64,000 nt of DNA from Nymphalis io (Eukaryota > Arthropoda > Insecta > Lepidoptera > Nymphalidae), in NCBI RefSeq assembly GCF_905147045.1, contig NC_065889.1, forward strand, positions 5,151,001 through 5,215,000, written 5' to 3'. Shown in pieces: positions 10,550 through 24,237 of this stretch. Within the stretch, counting starts at the first letter, position 1. Each line of letters begins with the position of its first letter. The notes beneath the pieces were generated by a model. The model was given only the letters and a program-made list of their open reading frames with translations, made no database searches and had not been told where the DNA came from. The translations under genes and the position numbers were made by a program.

Positions 10550-12990
10550 ACATGCAAATAATAGTAAAACGTTACTATTTAGTGTAGCCATGAAAATTCC
10601 ATTGGGCTTTCACTTAGTGAGTAGTGCGCCTGTTTATAATTAATCGATACTTCCTTTGGCCGAGTAAAGCTGGTATGCACACGGCAAATCGATTTTACCA
10701 CGGAATATAGCGGTTCTGACAAAGGAGTGTGCTATTAATCAGCGTGCGCTGTTCAACGAAACAGTTGTTCAGCGAAAGCTATTTCAATTCCATAACTATT
10801 TTCACGTTTCAGTCCAGACGACTTCATAGTCTATTCATAACATTTCATATTGATTACGAAGAAGGTATTCAAATTTGCAAGTTTCATCCGGCGTTTCACA
10901 ACCTCACACTCCTACAGAACATCTAAAAATCAACCTTGTCGGCTAACGTGCATTAACGAATATATACAATTTTTCAGATATAACGTATTTTTTTATGAGA
11001 CTTCATTTTTCCGGAAGAAAAGTACTTAAGTTTCTAGTCGATGTCATTACTGCGTTAAAAAAGACCAAGCTAAGAAACAGACTTTTGCACTTATCACGAA
11101 TGTAAACAATTAGACATAACATTTGGAGAATAATACAAATACACACATTTATGCTATAAATGTCTATGGAAGTGGTGACAACTTACCACCGAGTGCCCTA
11201 TTTGCCTACCTACTTAAAATAAAAAATAAAAATAAACCTTCTTTTTGGTTCGTTACATTTGTTGGGTCAATATATTCTACATATTCTATTCTGCCCAATT
11301 TTACATGAATCTTATATTAAAACTGGCCTTATAACATTCGACAATAAAACATCACTATACAATTTATAACTAGATTACACTAAATTGTTGAAACTGTAGG
11401 TACATATGCTGCAGATGGCAACATATTGGCAATAAAATGTATTGGCATTTTCTAAAATAACAAAATATCGGTAAAGACGCTTTTAAAGTTACTCTTCGAA
11501 GTCGCTCTAACTTTTAGCACCCATCAATCTTGGCTAATATAACACCGTATAAACAGTATAGCTGTAGAGTTATGAATATCATAATGATCTATAATAATAA
11601 TAATAATATGTGCTTGCAAAATATTTCTTCTTTTATAATGTAAGGGTGTATAATTTTTGAAAATCTACTCCTGGTAATCTGTCGTATTTCAAATTATAAA
11701 TATTAATTTTAAGGCTTGACAAAGAGAAATAGAATATTCTTGTGAATAGGGCTGATAAATATTTGTATTATAAATTAAAATTTGTTATTAGAACTGAACT
11801 TCTTAAAATGAGAACAAGCTAGTTTTCAAATAAATTTCGAGCTTATTTCAGGCACACAGCTGTCTGCACAAGAGGTATTATAGAGCAAAGATAAATGCGC
11901 CAACACATGTCCGCTTATATTATTACTCACAGAAACCGATGGGATGGAAATTGGAAAATTGGTGATCTAAAAACTAAATAAATAAATAAATAAATCTAAA
12001 TTTAATAAACTTTATTATAAACAGACATTTTATATTTGAATATTACTTTTATTGTTAATAGTATCTACCTGGGCGTCCGAGCTTCGCTCTGTTTTTGGGA
12101 ACGAAGTTTCTTTTACGCAGCTTACAGTAGAGGGAATTGTTACATAAATGGCAGAAAAGAGTAAAATTACAGAAATTGTTGTTCTCTTTATTACACTTCT
12201 ATTCTTTTTCATACGGTTGATATCAACCGTGAACTAAAGAGAAATTAGTTAAAAAATGATAATAGAATTGATCAATGTGTGAAAATCTTATATTCAAACT
12301 TTAAAAAATACATAAAATTAATTAAAAATACATAATATTAAAGAGAAAAGGAATATAATGGATAAATGTATAATGTATTTTGAAGTTTTATAAAATACAA
12401 TAATATCGTTATATTTCTGTCGGCACTGTAGACTACGTTGTATTGGCACGATATTTCTTAATAACTAGATAGCACTTTGGAGTTTTTTGTTTATTGAGAC
12501 TTGGTACTTTGCAGAAATTAAAAAAATGTGAACTGAAACAAAAACTACCTTCCATTATTATCAGCAACTGTTGTTAGTTCTCGTATAATAGACAAATTTA
12601 ATTACTGCAAAATATTTTTTAAATATATATTTTAATTTATTATATATTTTAATTAGTTTAATATTTAAAATAAATATTTAATAGAATTTCACATAACTCG
12701 AAATGATTTATTTTACAAAAATTATATAAAATGGGGAATATAAGAAATAATATAATCAAACATTATTATTACAAATTTGATACAGATTAATGATATAAAT
12801 TATAATTGATTTTTAATATTGTCACAGTAAATTCTATATTTTAACAATAATTTAAACATAAAATGTCATTAAAAGTTTTAAATAATCAAAACAAAACCAC
12901 AATTCTATACACATAAATATAATTTAAACTTTAAACTCTCCTTTTTTTGTTAAGTTTTGATCTACTCGGGACTTATATAGTGTATTCATA
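10550..12990. other. Gene-free AT-rich stretch
   Basis: Contains simple repeats, (AAT)n near 11,590 and (AAAT)n near 11,975. No supported genes. Short frames, including the 65- and 61-codon ones between 10.7 and 11.3 kb, show no domain. Confidence 0.5.
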
Positions 12991-12994
12991 TATT

Positions 12995-13053
12995 ATGATG
13001 GAAAGTCGAGAAACTGAAACTGCAGCAAGTGTAAATAATGAAAACATAGAAAA
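12995..13053 (+). CDS. Candidate isolated first coding exon (low confidence)
   Basis: Two adjacent ATG codons open a frame encoding MMESRETETAASVNNENIE. It runs straight into a good 5' splice site (AA|gtaagt) after the second base of a codon. The peptide is acidic and Ser/Thr-rich, as start exons of nuclear or cytosolic proteins often are. I could not find a following exon, so the rest of the gene would lie across a long intron or outside the window. Against it: the stretch is short, and a chance ORF beside a chance GTAAGT is quite possible. No gene name can be given. Confidence 0.25.
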
Positions 13054-13059
13054 GTAAGT

Positions 13060-15600
13060 TAATAAATCATATAACTTAATACAAGTATTTACATATTACA
13101 TAAATTGAATATACATATGATTCGAGTGTTTACCATTTACACGCATTACAGATAAATTACAGTGAAATCGTATGCTAAGCGTAACATATACAAATTAGAG
13201 AGATTATGAGAGAGGATGACTTTTTGGTGTAGCAAAAATACAGCAATCAATAAAAATCTATATTTTAATACACGTTTGGGCTTGAAATTTTCGCAAAGAA
13301 CTTCGTTCCTGACGGTGGTCCTCAGACCGCGTTTATTTTTATATTTTATTTTGTGAAAAAATATGTTTTTTCAGTAAAAGTCATTTTTAATTAATATTTT
13401 CATCGTACTTACACTAGAAATTATGTTAGTTACTGGACCAGTCTGAATAATTATACGATATGGACTTAGCTAATATTCATGAACATCATATAAATTATAT
13501 TTTTTAATTACGATATTTAATGGGTCACCGGGAAGCGGAAGTAATATGTTAGGTATCTTTTGTCAAAACGTATCATATGAAAATATATACACTAAAAACT
13601 ACTATCACAAAAATCTTCCTTATTTCTATTAAATGTATTATTTAGTAGAAATCTCGATCAAGAACCAACAACGGTAAAAAAGTATATTATACGAAGGGGC
13701 ACGGTTATACAATGAATTACCTAATAGAATTCAGAATATTCAGTCTATTATTTTATGCAAAAAAAAAACACCACATCTTAAAAGAGTTTTTGAGGCCCTA
13801 AACATTTTTCATTTGTTATGATATTGTTTTTAAGAGTTTCATTTAATACTATTAGCGATTAATATTTTACATTTTTATTTGATTATTGTATTTTTCTTAC
13901 AAATTTCAATTTTTAAATTAGCTAAAGACAATAATTTCAACTGCTATCTAATTGCTATAACACAGACGATACGTAATATTGCATCTTGATTGTATCATAT
14001 CCACATTATTTTAAGTGAAGAGTTTAATTTGTTGCTCTTTATTTTTGTGTATTATAATATTTAAGTATGTTAATTTTCTTTTCTCAAATATTTAAAGTAA
14101 ATTGTATCCTTTTTTTGAGAAATAAATTTTTAAACCGTAAGTTTATTATAACTGTTCTTGATAATTCTGAATCAATAAATATATTTATTTAACATTATAT
14201 ACTTATGCGTTGTATTTAAACTTTCCATTTCGTAATTATATATTTTTTTATGATTCACTTTCTTCAATAGACACACTGGTACCAGCAATAACAATAATTA
14301 ACCACTTTTTAAGACGTCAATGCGACGTTCCCCGTATAAGATGTTATGTTCCTTTTGCCTAAAATAAACTGGCAGTCTCATCATTCAAACTGGGATACAT
14401 GTTACCCACCTGGCCTGCACAATCCTTACCTGTAGGTACCTGACGGTTCAGTGTGCCGTAAAAATTTGTTAAGAAATTTGACAGGTCTGATTTTTTAAAG
14501 TCTAAAGTTTATATTCAGATAAATAATGTGTTCACTTTTCTTTTGCGTAACAAATAGCAATAAGTTAAATACGAAGGGCAGAACAATTCACACCCTATTT
14601 ATTATCACATAGATCATTAGGTATATGCGAGCAGATCAAAGGCAGCTCACGGTCAGACACGCAAGGCTTGCCGTATGCCAAAGTTTGTACCGAACCTATC
14701 CGAGCGTAATTAGGCCAAAGTTTGTGCCTCACCCTTTGTTTCTTGATTGAATTTACACGTTAAGCTCTTATATATCTGCATCATTCAACACTGTTGTGAT
14801 TTAAATTAAATAATTGATTTAAATAAAAGTACAGCTGATAACACCCAAAATAATAAAAAACTAAAAGTGATGGGCGCCTTGAACTTGCAGCTTCCACTAA
14901 CTTCCACCTCTAATTTGTACCTTACGTAATATAACGATATATATGTGCATAATACTATAGACAATAGACGCGATTTAAAACTCTATTTGCTATATATATG
15001 TATGTGTCACTATGGGAACATTTGCTAATAATCTCTATGGACTAATTACGTGGAACAGATGATTCTCGGCAGATAGAATTGCAGCACCAAGGTTGTTCCG
15101 GAAATCGCTCGCTACCCTATTTAACGGAATTGTTAATGTATAATATAAGCTAATATTAATAATTAAAATCTATTTTCAATATAGTGTTTTCGTTTACCTC
15201 AGAAAATTCATATATAAATAATTTCCTAGGAAAACCTTTATTTCTCACAAAACCTGTTAATGTGGCAGATGACGTCATAAGCTACTGGTCGATCATGACG
15301 CTTCCAACAATAGCTCATTTGTTAAATTATTATACGTAGTTTAGAAGGTATTTGTAACAGATGAACCTATTTAAATCGTGTAACTTCTGGAGTCGAAAAT
15401 AAAAAACTAGTATTTTTTACTTTACTTTAAAAAAATTGTAACCTTTGTCCGTTTATAAAATTTATGTCTTCTAACTTCAAATTTTACTCTCAGCTCAAAT
15501 GAGACAGTGCGAATTTAAAAACATAATAAATAGTATACTAAAACATTTCAATCTAATAAAAAAACAAGTACTAATCTTATGTCAACATTTATAAAGATAC
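13060..15600. other. Gene-free AT-rich stretch
   Basis: No supported gene or recognisable mobile element. If the candidate exon before it is real, this could be intron. Confidence 0.5.
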
Positions 15601-15621
15601 TAGCAGAACCCAGCTGACGTT

Positions 15622-15669
15622 TTTCTTTCAATGATATGCATTGAAAGAAATGCATGCATTTATGCATGC
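15622..15669. repeat. Two adjacent perfect hairpins
   Basis: TTTCTTTCAATG (15,622-15,633) pairs perfectly with 15,639-15,650 across a 5-base loop. Two bases later GCATGCAT pairs with ATGCATGC (15,652-15,669) across 'tt'. The double fold is compact. I see no target-site duplication. Function is unknown. Confidence 0.75.
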
Positions 15670-15674
15670 TATAA

Positions 15675-18055
15675 TTAGCATGATAATTCATGACGTTGGA
15701 TTCAAACATATGTATCAGAGGTTCAACGGTATATAAGTTAATATGCTGTACGTTACATAGCGGTGAGCAATAACAAAGTGGATAATTTAAAAAAGTTCTT
15801 CTTAAAAAAACATTTATATATTTCATGATCCATCCGTCGAAGTCCATTAATCTCAAACAAACATACCAACATCCATTCTTATATACATAAGATAAATTTT
15901 CCAACCGAGATGTCAGTTACTTTCGTATTTACTTTCTTCTTTTTAAAAGTAGGGAAATGACAGTTACGGACATTTGCAGTGTCTAAGAGATTCTCAAGTT
16001 CTTTGATTTGGTGTGCAAAGTTTTCTTAAACTCGCTTTAGTTGGAATTTAGAAGAACATTTCAGAATTGAACTCACTTTTTATTACAGATGTAATATATG
16101 TGCACATAATACTTACTAGTTGTTCAAAGTGCTGAGATGGTGAGTGACTGGAGCGCGTAAAATTTAATGGAAGTTTCCGGACAAACACCCATTAATTTTC
16201 ATATATATATTTTAGTTTTTTCGATACCGATTACAGGGAAAATCGATTTTAATTAATCTAAACTGAGGCCACTTTACATATATCCACGCCTTAATGTGTC
16301 ATAAAAGAACAAATTAAATTTTAATTATTAAATATATATTTTTTATGAAATAAACTTAAAATTTAGATTTAATAAAACACATAATAAATATAGCGGGACA
16401 TTTATTAATAACAACTCCTTGAATTAAAATTACCTTAGAATTATAAGTTACGAGATAAACATAACATGATAAAAAAGAGCGTCCGTGGCTCAGCTGTTCG
16501 TCAAGTATTAGATTAAACTAACTCCACCATAACCGACAAAACACAACCCTTAGACAGTTACTTTATCGCGGGGTGATTGTGTTTTTTATTCCTTATTTCT
16601 GTTTTATTTTTGCAAAATGACAGACGTTCAAATAAGCCATCCGATAATAGATCACCGCATAGGCGCATTCTGATATAATGTGGCATTAGAGTAGATGAAT
16701 GTGTCATGAAAGGTGACTGATGTGACATCGCCCTAGACTTAGGACACTTTTTAAATATTCATAAATAAATCAATACAACAAAATATGTCAATGATAGAGG
16801 TCGTTTGGTCTATTCGCATTCTTTTGACTATGATTCTATGATTGATTCTCGTTATACTTTTCCAATTCGAAAAGGGATTTCTTTATAATTAACCAACCGC
16901 CACATGCTGGTTTTCTGACGATATTTTCGTTCACGAGAGCAAGTTGAATTATAAATAGAAATTAAGCATATGAAAATTTACCTTGGTATATATATTGATA
17001 TTTAATAACAATTAAATTGAACACATCTACGTAGGAAATATACAAAAGTAACTATCATATTTTTAACGTAAGTATATCTAGTCATTTATTTATACAGATA
17101 ACTATTATTTTTTAATTATTTTGATAATATTCACTTCAGTAGTTTAATAGAAATTGATAGTTGTATTTAATTTAAAACAAAAGCATCAAAAGGGATTGTA
17201 TCTAAGGATATTAGTTAATCAATCAATGGCGCCTCGGCAGCGCTTGTGCCAAATAGTTTAAGCTGTTTGGTAAATCGCCGAATATCCGTTAACAGAACCG
17301 AAGATAGTACCTAACTTATATCAACTTTGTAACAATGTTGAGTCTAGACACATGACTTTGATCATATACGTCTTAATATATTTAATGCGTCGGTCTATAC
17401 TGCATGAAATTTACGACTTAACGTCATTATTATCTTCATATATTTTCATTTATTAATCTCAAAAAAATATTTATTTTAAAAACTACTTCATACATTTCAT
17501 ACAAGTCAAATTTAAATTTTGATCAAATATATTTCACACCCTTGTCCTACTATGAAAAGCAGCTGAAATTCATTGTAAAATATTAAAGGAAACGAAGGAA
17601 ACCTAACAAAAAATATAAAGCTGTCGTCGTGACCGTAGCCGTTCAATCGATATGGCGCTGCGCCTAAAGAAGAGAAAACGTCCCACTCCCAAGCAGCACA
17701 CTTAATGTACCGCAGTCTTGAACTGTAATAGTTTAATAATATAAATATCTCGAAATGAAACAGGACTACAAAACTGGAGTAAAATTAAAAATTGCCAGTT
17801 AAAAATAAGCTTAAATATTTTCTTAATGTTTCAACGTAGATGTTTACTGTACGGGATAGCTGATTGTATTCTAAATATATACATACATAATCATACCATA
17901 CATAGTATATTTTTATTACAAACTGTAAGTATATACTTTTCTTTTATGAATCTAAAAAGACATTGCAACATAATTGCCGAATCGTATCTACACCTTCCCA
18001 TATTTTATCATGAGATAAAATGCTCTAAATGCAGCTCTAATGCGGTTTGATGAAT
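15675..18055. other. Gene-free AT-rich stretch
   Basis: No supported gene. A GC-richer run at about 17,630-17,715 contains a 17-codon basic frame that I do not consider real. Confidence 0.5.
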
Positions 18056-18059
18056 ATAC

Positions 18060-18165
18060 CCTGTGGCAGAATTTCATTCGACACATACAGGTTGCCTGAC
18101 GAAGTTATTACCGCCGAGCACAACGTGAATTATAAACACAAATTGAGCACACTAGAAGTCAACAT
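18060..18165 (-). repeat. Metulj-like SINE fragment (family A)
   Basis: 'ctgtggcagaatttcattcgacac', 'caggttgcctgacgaag' and 'gagcacaacgtgaattataaac' correspond to the central part of the family A SINE in reverse orientation. Both ends are missing or decayed. Confidence 0.65.
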
Positions 18166-18484
18166 TGAGGTGTTGCATTCAGATGTTCTATATAGCTGGG
18201 CAGTCTTGGCACTTCACTAGCTTGACCCCAATTTTACATGTAAAAGGGTTACCTGCTAGTATTTATGGGTGGATACACAATACTCCGGCCAAACATCAAT
18301 ACTTTGTGTTACTGTTTCATTTAAAAGTCTGTCAGTGTAAACTCTGTCACGCGTATATACTATTTAATTTTTATTTTGTTTTATTTATTAGATTTACTCA
18401 CAATCACTTACACTAATACACTTATAGATACAATAAATACAAATTTATTATGTAAGTGTAGAGATTAATTAAAAATAAACAAAA

Positions 18485-18560
18485 CATGGAAATAATAATA
18501 ATAATATAATAATAATAAATAAAAAAAGGATAAAAAAGATAAGAATAACAATAAAAAGGA
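18485..18560. repeat. AAT-rich simple repeat
   Basis: A run of (AAT)n that degrades rightwards into A-rich sequence. Confidence 0.7.
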
Positions 18561-18744
18561 CGAAACAAAAAATTAAATATATACATATATATATTTAAAA
18601 AGTGATACTCTTAACTATTTATCATTCATTTCAGTCTATTATATTGTTGATAATTTCATATGAAAACAGCAGATCCGACAGTTCTTTGCGTTTATGTATC
18701 GATGTCATTTTGTAATGTGTTAGGCGGTCTGTTTAGATATTATT

Positions 18745-19366
18745 CATCATCATGCGGCAATCTTCTATCAATGACTTAGGATGAGTGATAACCTGAGCTT
18801 TACCGACCACGTTTACGATATTACTAAAAAGGCATACAAATCCCTAGATTTTGTTTTATACAACTTTTTCGTCAGAAGCACGTTAGAAGGTAACTCAGTT
18901 ATTTGGAGTCCATATGAGGTAAAATACAAACTCATGGTGGAGAAACTCCAAAAAAAATTCTTGAGATGGCTTTACCACAACTAATACGGATTCTTCGTAG
19001 GGTATCCTTATCTTTATCCTAGTTTATTTGTACAAAGAATGACAGGATACGATTCCCTCGAAGTGCGACTATATGACCTTGCTAAACTATTTCTTCCAGT
19101 TACTCAGGGGTACCATTTTCAATCCCTCAGTGTTAGAGCTAATATCGGTGAGCGTTCCTGACAAATACACTCGCGCTCGTCGACTCAAGCTATTTGCGGT
19201 GCCCGGCTGTCGATTGGTACTGTTGGGCGAATCACCTTTGATACGCGCGTTGACTTTGCTCAATGGTGTCCTGGCCTGTAATCCAGGCCTTGACTTGTTT
19301 AACTTATCATCTGCTGTATTTCGCCAAACTGCAGCGGAATACATAAAAACTGTAATAACTACGTAA
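18745..19366 (+). pseudogene. Decayed non-LTR retrotransposon (C-terminal part of RT protein)
   Basis: Conceptual reading gives ...INDLG, then a frame change into MSDNLSFTDHVYDITKKAYKS and NSVIWSPYEVKYKLMVEKLQ. A stop (TAA at 18,982) follows, and a further frameshift leads into FFQLLRGTIFNPSVLELIS...RRLKLFAV.... The order (a post-RT 'DLGVxLSxxLSFxxHI', then 'SVVWSPxxxxxxxxIExVQ', then a short-ORF tail) is typical of Jockey-like LINE C-termini. At least one stop and two frameshifts make it non-functional. The end is followed by TAAG/TAAA repeats (about 19,360-19,390), plausibly the old 3' tail. The upstream RT and endonuclease domains are absent. Confidence 0.65.
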
Positions 19367-19404
19367 GTAAATGTATTAATTAAGTAAGTAAACGCTTTAG
19401 GTTC

Positions 19405-19660
19405 AACCTGTCATATTTATTTATATCATCTGATCCCAAACTAAGCAGAGCTTGTACTATGGAAGCCAGACAACTGATATACTACACATACTACTTTTCT
19501 TTTGTAAATACATACTTATATATATAATTACACCCAGACTCAGGACAAACAGACATGTTCATGCACACATATGTCTATCCTGGGTAGGAATCTAAACCAC
19601 AATCTTCGGCGTGAAAGGCAAGTATCTACCAACCACACCAACCGGCCCGTCAAAACTAAA
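19405..19660 (-). repeat. tRNA-derived SINE, family C, reverse orientation
   Basis: Reverse-complement match to the + copy at 22,035-22,275. On the given strand it runs from 'catctgatcccaaactaagc' through 'tacacccagactcaggac' to 'accaaccacaccaaccggcc'. The tRNA-like head with Pol III A and B box sequences lies at the right end. It directly follows the LINE relic. Confidence 0.8.
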
Positions 19661-19669
19661 TTTAAACTA

Positions 19670-22030
19670 AAAGTTAAATATAACAACCAAAATCTCATGG
19701 TTGGCATTGACGGCGTAAGGTACTTTCATACTCATTGTAATGCTAAAGTGCAGTAAAGCAGTGTGTATTGGTAAAGGTTTATCATCATTTACTCGTCTGT
19801 CGTACCTGTCTATCGTACCTGATTTAAAAAAATTAATAAAAAAATATATTTTTTCAAAGTTTATTATTAATATTCGAATAATAATTAGCCCGTCGATAAG
19901 CATATAGTTTTGTCTATGTTTGGCTCGGCTAATAACAATTATGAATATGAAATCATGAATATAAAATGAATATGAAATTATGAAGATAAAATCTAATGTA
20001 ATACTTATTTTTTATTTTTGATTTATTTATTATTCATCAGACTGTATTTACGTACTCATATGTTTAAGAAACCCTATTTATTTTAAATATAAACATGCTT
20101 GCCAGTGGGGTATGAAAAATCATCAAGAATTAATTTACAAATAATTACACTGTGAATTTTGTCGCCAGTGACTGACACGTAGTACGACACACATTTGATT
20201 CCTTTCCACTTTTTTTTATTCTACTTTACGACGTTACAATTAAATTATTTTAAACAGTAATTATGATAATTCTCAAGAAGCTTGTTAAGTTTTATTATGC
20301 AAGTACTTATGGTCTTTTATTACCTGTTATCAATAGATATTTCTGAATTTCTGGTAAGGTTAGTTATATAATAAGTTATTTTCAGTTACTATATAAAATT
20401 TCGTTTTCTAAGGTAGGTAAGCAAAAACTAGAAAATAAAGCCATTTCTACCTGAACATGGTTGAAACCAATATTTACGCATTGACAAGGTTAAAAGTGGC
20501 TTAAATGCTAGTTTCAGGTTAACAAAAAGTAAATATGCTTTGTTAAACTGGCGTTTCGTATTTATACCAATTTATATTTTTATTTAGTTTAAAAATTTAA
20601 TTCCGACATGTGAAGGATTATAAAAAAAATCAAATAATGAAATATATCAATGCTTATTCTTTTATCAGGAAATTTTCAATATTTGTTTTTTCATTCCATT
20701 GATTAAAAAAACAATCGAATATCGCATTTAATTTGCCTTTCATGTGATTCGCAATACGTCAGAAATATTCGTGTATTCATTTTCATAAGTCCTTCGCTAC
20801 AAATTTATTGTAGCGACAGAAACGAAATATTATTACATTAATGGCTAATCCGAACTCAAAATAGCCAAGCAGAAGTTTGTACCTAGCGTCTCTTAAAAAT
20901 ATCATTAAGTGCTATTATATATATATAAATATTTAAGAGATAATTAGTTAATACTGAAGTATTTATTGCAGGACAATTAAGTCTAAATATTATTTATTTA
21001 TGTGTGTCTTAGGAGAAATATAGTCGTATTAAGTTGACCATATATTTTTCAAATTAAATATATGGTCATCTATATATAGTTAAAACTTCAATCAAAATCA
21101 AATCAATATATTCTTTATCCAACTAGATCCTAGTTGGATATTATTTAAGCAATTTTGAATTGTCATGTTACAATATTGAATTAAATGTAAAGCTACAAAC
21201 GGTGTGAAATGTACATATCAAAAATAACTGATAAGAAAATCAGTAGTTACTCTTTTACCACCATTTCAGTTACAAAGTCAATCAAATACAATTACATTTA
21301 TACATAACCTGGACCTGCTTGGAAATAAAAAATTACTCCACTCCACGCTTTCTATAACATAATCTTGTGTTGAGTAGGTAATATGCCTTATTTATATTTT
21401 TGTTTACATGATATTTAAATGTATTGATAAACCAAGATAGAAATATCTGTGGAATCTCATTACAAAACGAATACCGTGCCCCAGGAACGATTTATTAACT
21501 TTGCGAAGTAGAAACTCGGTGTTCTAAGTGTACTTTTACTTCTTGTGCTTATACAATGATTGTTGGTAATTCTATTCAATAGTCGATTGATTTTTTTCCA
21601 GCGCTCTATCAAAAATTATATGTGATGATAGTAGAAACACTTTTTTTTCTTTTGTACTCTCCAATCCAAATTTCTTAACGTAAACTCTTCAAAAATTCTT
21701 AAACGAATCTGTCACGTTCTAAATCCAAAATAAATCTGTCAAGTAATACCGTTTCTAATTCAGTTTTAAGCCCAAGAAATTTCGTTTAATTACACACTCC
21801 CCACACATTCAGCTAAATCTTATTCAGGACGTTTTTCTGCTTTGTAGAAATTGTAACATTTGCGAATTTGAATATTTCATTGCAAATTACTATTATTATT
21901 TTGTATTTAGAAGAATTTATCATACCACAGTAGTCAGTAGTAAAGCCCGTCGCTATCGAGTGTTAATATTAATAACAACTCACATCCCTGTAACAAAAGT
22001 ATTACCACCAAACATTGTTAGTTGACAATA
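19670..22030. other. Gene-free AT-rich stretch
   Basis: Apart from the two small hairpins near 21.0-21.1 kb, listed separately, I see no gene or recognisable repeat. Confidence 0.5.
21035..21068. repeat. 13-bp perfect hairpin
   Basis: TGACCATATATTT (21,035-21,047) pairs exactly with 21,056-21,068, loop of 8 bases. A second perfect hairpin, ATCCAACTAG/CTAGTTGGAT with a 3-base loop, follows at 21,117-21,139. Confidence 0.75.
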
Positions 22031-22034
22031 TCGG

Positions 22035-22275
22035 ACGGGCCGGTTAGCGTAGTTGGTAGATACTTGCCTTTCACGCCGAAGGTTCTATTCCCACCCAGGA
22101 CAGACATTTGTGTGCATGAATATGTCTGTTTGTCCTGAGTTCGGGTGTAATTATCTATATAAGTATGTATTTACAAAAGAAAAGTAGCATATGTAGCATA
22201 TCAGTTGTCTGGTTTCCATAGTACAAGCTCTGCTTAGTTGGGATCAGATGACCGTGTGTGAATAATGTCCCAGGA
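22035..22275 (+). repeat. tRNA-derived SINE, family C
   Basis: The head 'gacgggccggttagcgtagt' contains a Pol III A-box match (TAGCGTAGTTGG), and 'aggttctattcccacc' is a slightly altered B box. The body runs through 'acagacatttgtgtgcatga', 'ctgagttcgggtgtaatta' and 'agctctgcttagttgggatc' to 'gtcccaggatat'. The element is close to full length. I know this SINE type as widespread in Lepidoptera. Confidence 0.85.
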
Positions 22276-22648
22276 TATAATTTAAAAAAAAACTGATTTA
22301 CTTATACAAAATCAAATAAAAGATTAATAATTTTGCTTTATACTCCTTCCCCGCTATCTTGGTATAATTTAATATGCTACATGGACAGATAAATAGATAG
22401 ACAATGTTTTATAGTACTTTTTTTGCAGGCTTCTGCAGGAAAAACATTTGCAACATCATGGCTGAATTTTTCGCAACTTCATAAATATACAATCATCGAA
22501 ATGACTAACAACATATTAAATAACACAATAATAGCAAGTTAAAAAAAATTAACAAACTCTCTAATACCGAAGCTAAGATTACTTAATATCCTGTAAGATA
22601 AGTACACAGACATAGTGTAACATCTAAACATTTAAAATAACTAAAAAT

Positions 22649-22962
22649 CAGTAAGTAGTCAGTAACAGCCTGTTAATGTTCCACTGCTAGGCTAAGGCCT
22701 CCTCTCCCTTTTGAGGAGAAGGTTTTGGAGCTTATTCCACCACGCTGCTCCAATGCGGGTTGGTAGAATACACATATGACATAATTTCAATGAAATTAGA
22801 CACATGCAGGTTTCCTTATGATGTTTTCCTTCACCATCAAACACGAGATGAATTATAAATACAAATTAAGCACATGAAAATTCAGTGGTGCTTGCCCGGG
22901 CTTGAAACCAAGATCATCGGTTAAGATTCACTCGTTCTAACTACTAGGCCATCTCGGCTATC
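22649..22962 (-). repeat. Metulj-like SINE (family A), nearly full length
   Basis: On the given strand it runs from 'cagcctgttaatgttccact' through 'gctccaatgcgggttgg', 'aggtttcc' and 'gagatgaattataaat' to 'ttgaaacc' (decayed B box) and 'aggccatctcggct'. The tRNA-like head is at the right, so it is inserted in reverse. ACTAAAAAT at 22,640-22,648 and 22,963-22,971 is a plausible target-site duplication. Confidence 0.9.
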
Positions 22963-22984
22963 ACTAAAAATACTTGTTAATATT

Positions 22985-23936
22985 TACATAACAAGTATTG
23001 GTACAAAAATAAAAAGAGAAGTATAGTGGACGTGTGTATGACAGTTATTCCTTACTAATATATTAAATCCGAAAGTCGGTTGGTTTGTTTGTTATGCTTT
23101 CACGCAACTTATCATGTATTTTGCTAGGTAGTTGCCGCCCCGTGTAAAGCCGCGGGCGGAAATTAGTAATGTACAAAATTAACAACAATTAACGACATGA
23201 CTTCAAATAGGTTTTTTGTACATTCATAATATATTATATACGATTGTAATTCTTATAAATTTTATTAAATAATTCTAATTTGTTATGTTGTAAAGTCTTG
23301 GACCTTAATTATTAGCACCTTATAAATAATTGAAATCCCGTTTCAAAAAAGCCAAATGGCTAGTGTCAATAGAGAGCGCCTAAAGTCGCCATCACGTATT
23401 TTACGAATATATTTAGCGGTCTTACTGCAGTTAATTTTCAATTGCGACAGCCGTTGCCAATTCTATAATATCAATTGTAAATACTGATAAACAGAAGTTA
23501 AACAATACGTAAGTTTAAATTATTATTTCAAGGCACGATGGTTTTTTAAGCTCAAAATTACATTTTTTATAGTAATCTTAAAACCATTAAGCCGTAGTCA
23601 ATCACTTTTAAGTAAAACTAAGAACACGTTTTTTTAAAGATTACTATTATTGTTGTTATTTCTTAAGGCGTTTATACACGCAAGCTAAATTAATACTTAG
23701 TAATTAATGGAAACAAACAGTACAAAATAAATTTTATATATATCAATCTATACTATGGTGTACACAACTATGTATTTATTTAATGTGTTAGTTTTCTGGT
23801 TACTATGCTAAACAATTGCTCTTCACTTTAAAAATATATTTAGAAGTAAAAAATACCAAGCAAGGGTCCCCTAAGCAAGAATAACACAAAATTCACTTAT
23901 CTTATTCTTTCTTAAGCTAAATATACTTAAAACATT
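22985..23936. other. Gene-free spacer between two SINEs
   Basis: No gene or other element recognised. Confidence 0.5.
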
Positions 23937-24237
23937 CAGTAACAGCCTGTTAATGTCCCACTGCTGGGCTAAGGCCTCCTCTCCCTTTTGAGGAGAAGGT
24001 TTGGAGCTTATTCCACCACGCTGCTCCAATGCGGGTTGGTAGAATACACATGTGGCAGAATTTCAATGAAATTAGACACATGCAGGTTTCCTCACGATGT
24101 TTTCCTTCACCGTTAAGCACGAGATGAATTATAAACACAAATTAAGCACATGAAAATTCAGTGGTGCTTGCCCGGGTTTGAACCCGCGATCATCGGTTAA
24201 GATTCACGCGTTCTTACCACTAGGCCATCTCGGCTTT
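23937..24237 (-). repeat. Metulj-like SINE (family A), full length
   Basis: One of the best preserved copies, in reverse orientation. It has an intact 'gtttgaacccgcgatcatcg' B-box region and 'actaggccatctcggct' head. AAACATT flanks it at 23,930-23,936 and 24,238-24,244. The copy lies about 0.8 kb upstream of the P450 start. Confidence 0.9.

Noticed and set aside
15548..15904. 118-codon minus-strand frame
   Set aside because: The sequence is rich in Ile/Tyr/Asn/Cys and includes the double hairpin. It shows no domain, splice context or codon pattern of a gene.
16478..16580. A-box-like 'cgtggctcagctgttcg'
   Set aside because: No B box follows at the right distance, so there is no tRNA or SINE call.
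17651..17704. Short basic frame (17 codons) in a GC-richer patch
   Set aside because: Too short, with an in-frame stop just upstream. No supporting context.
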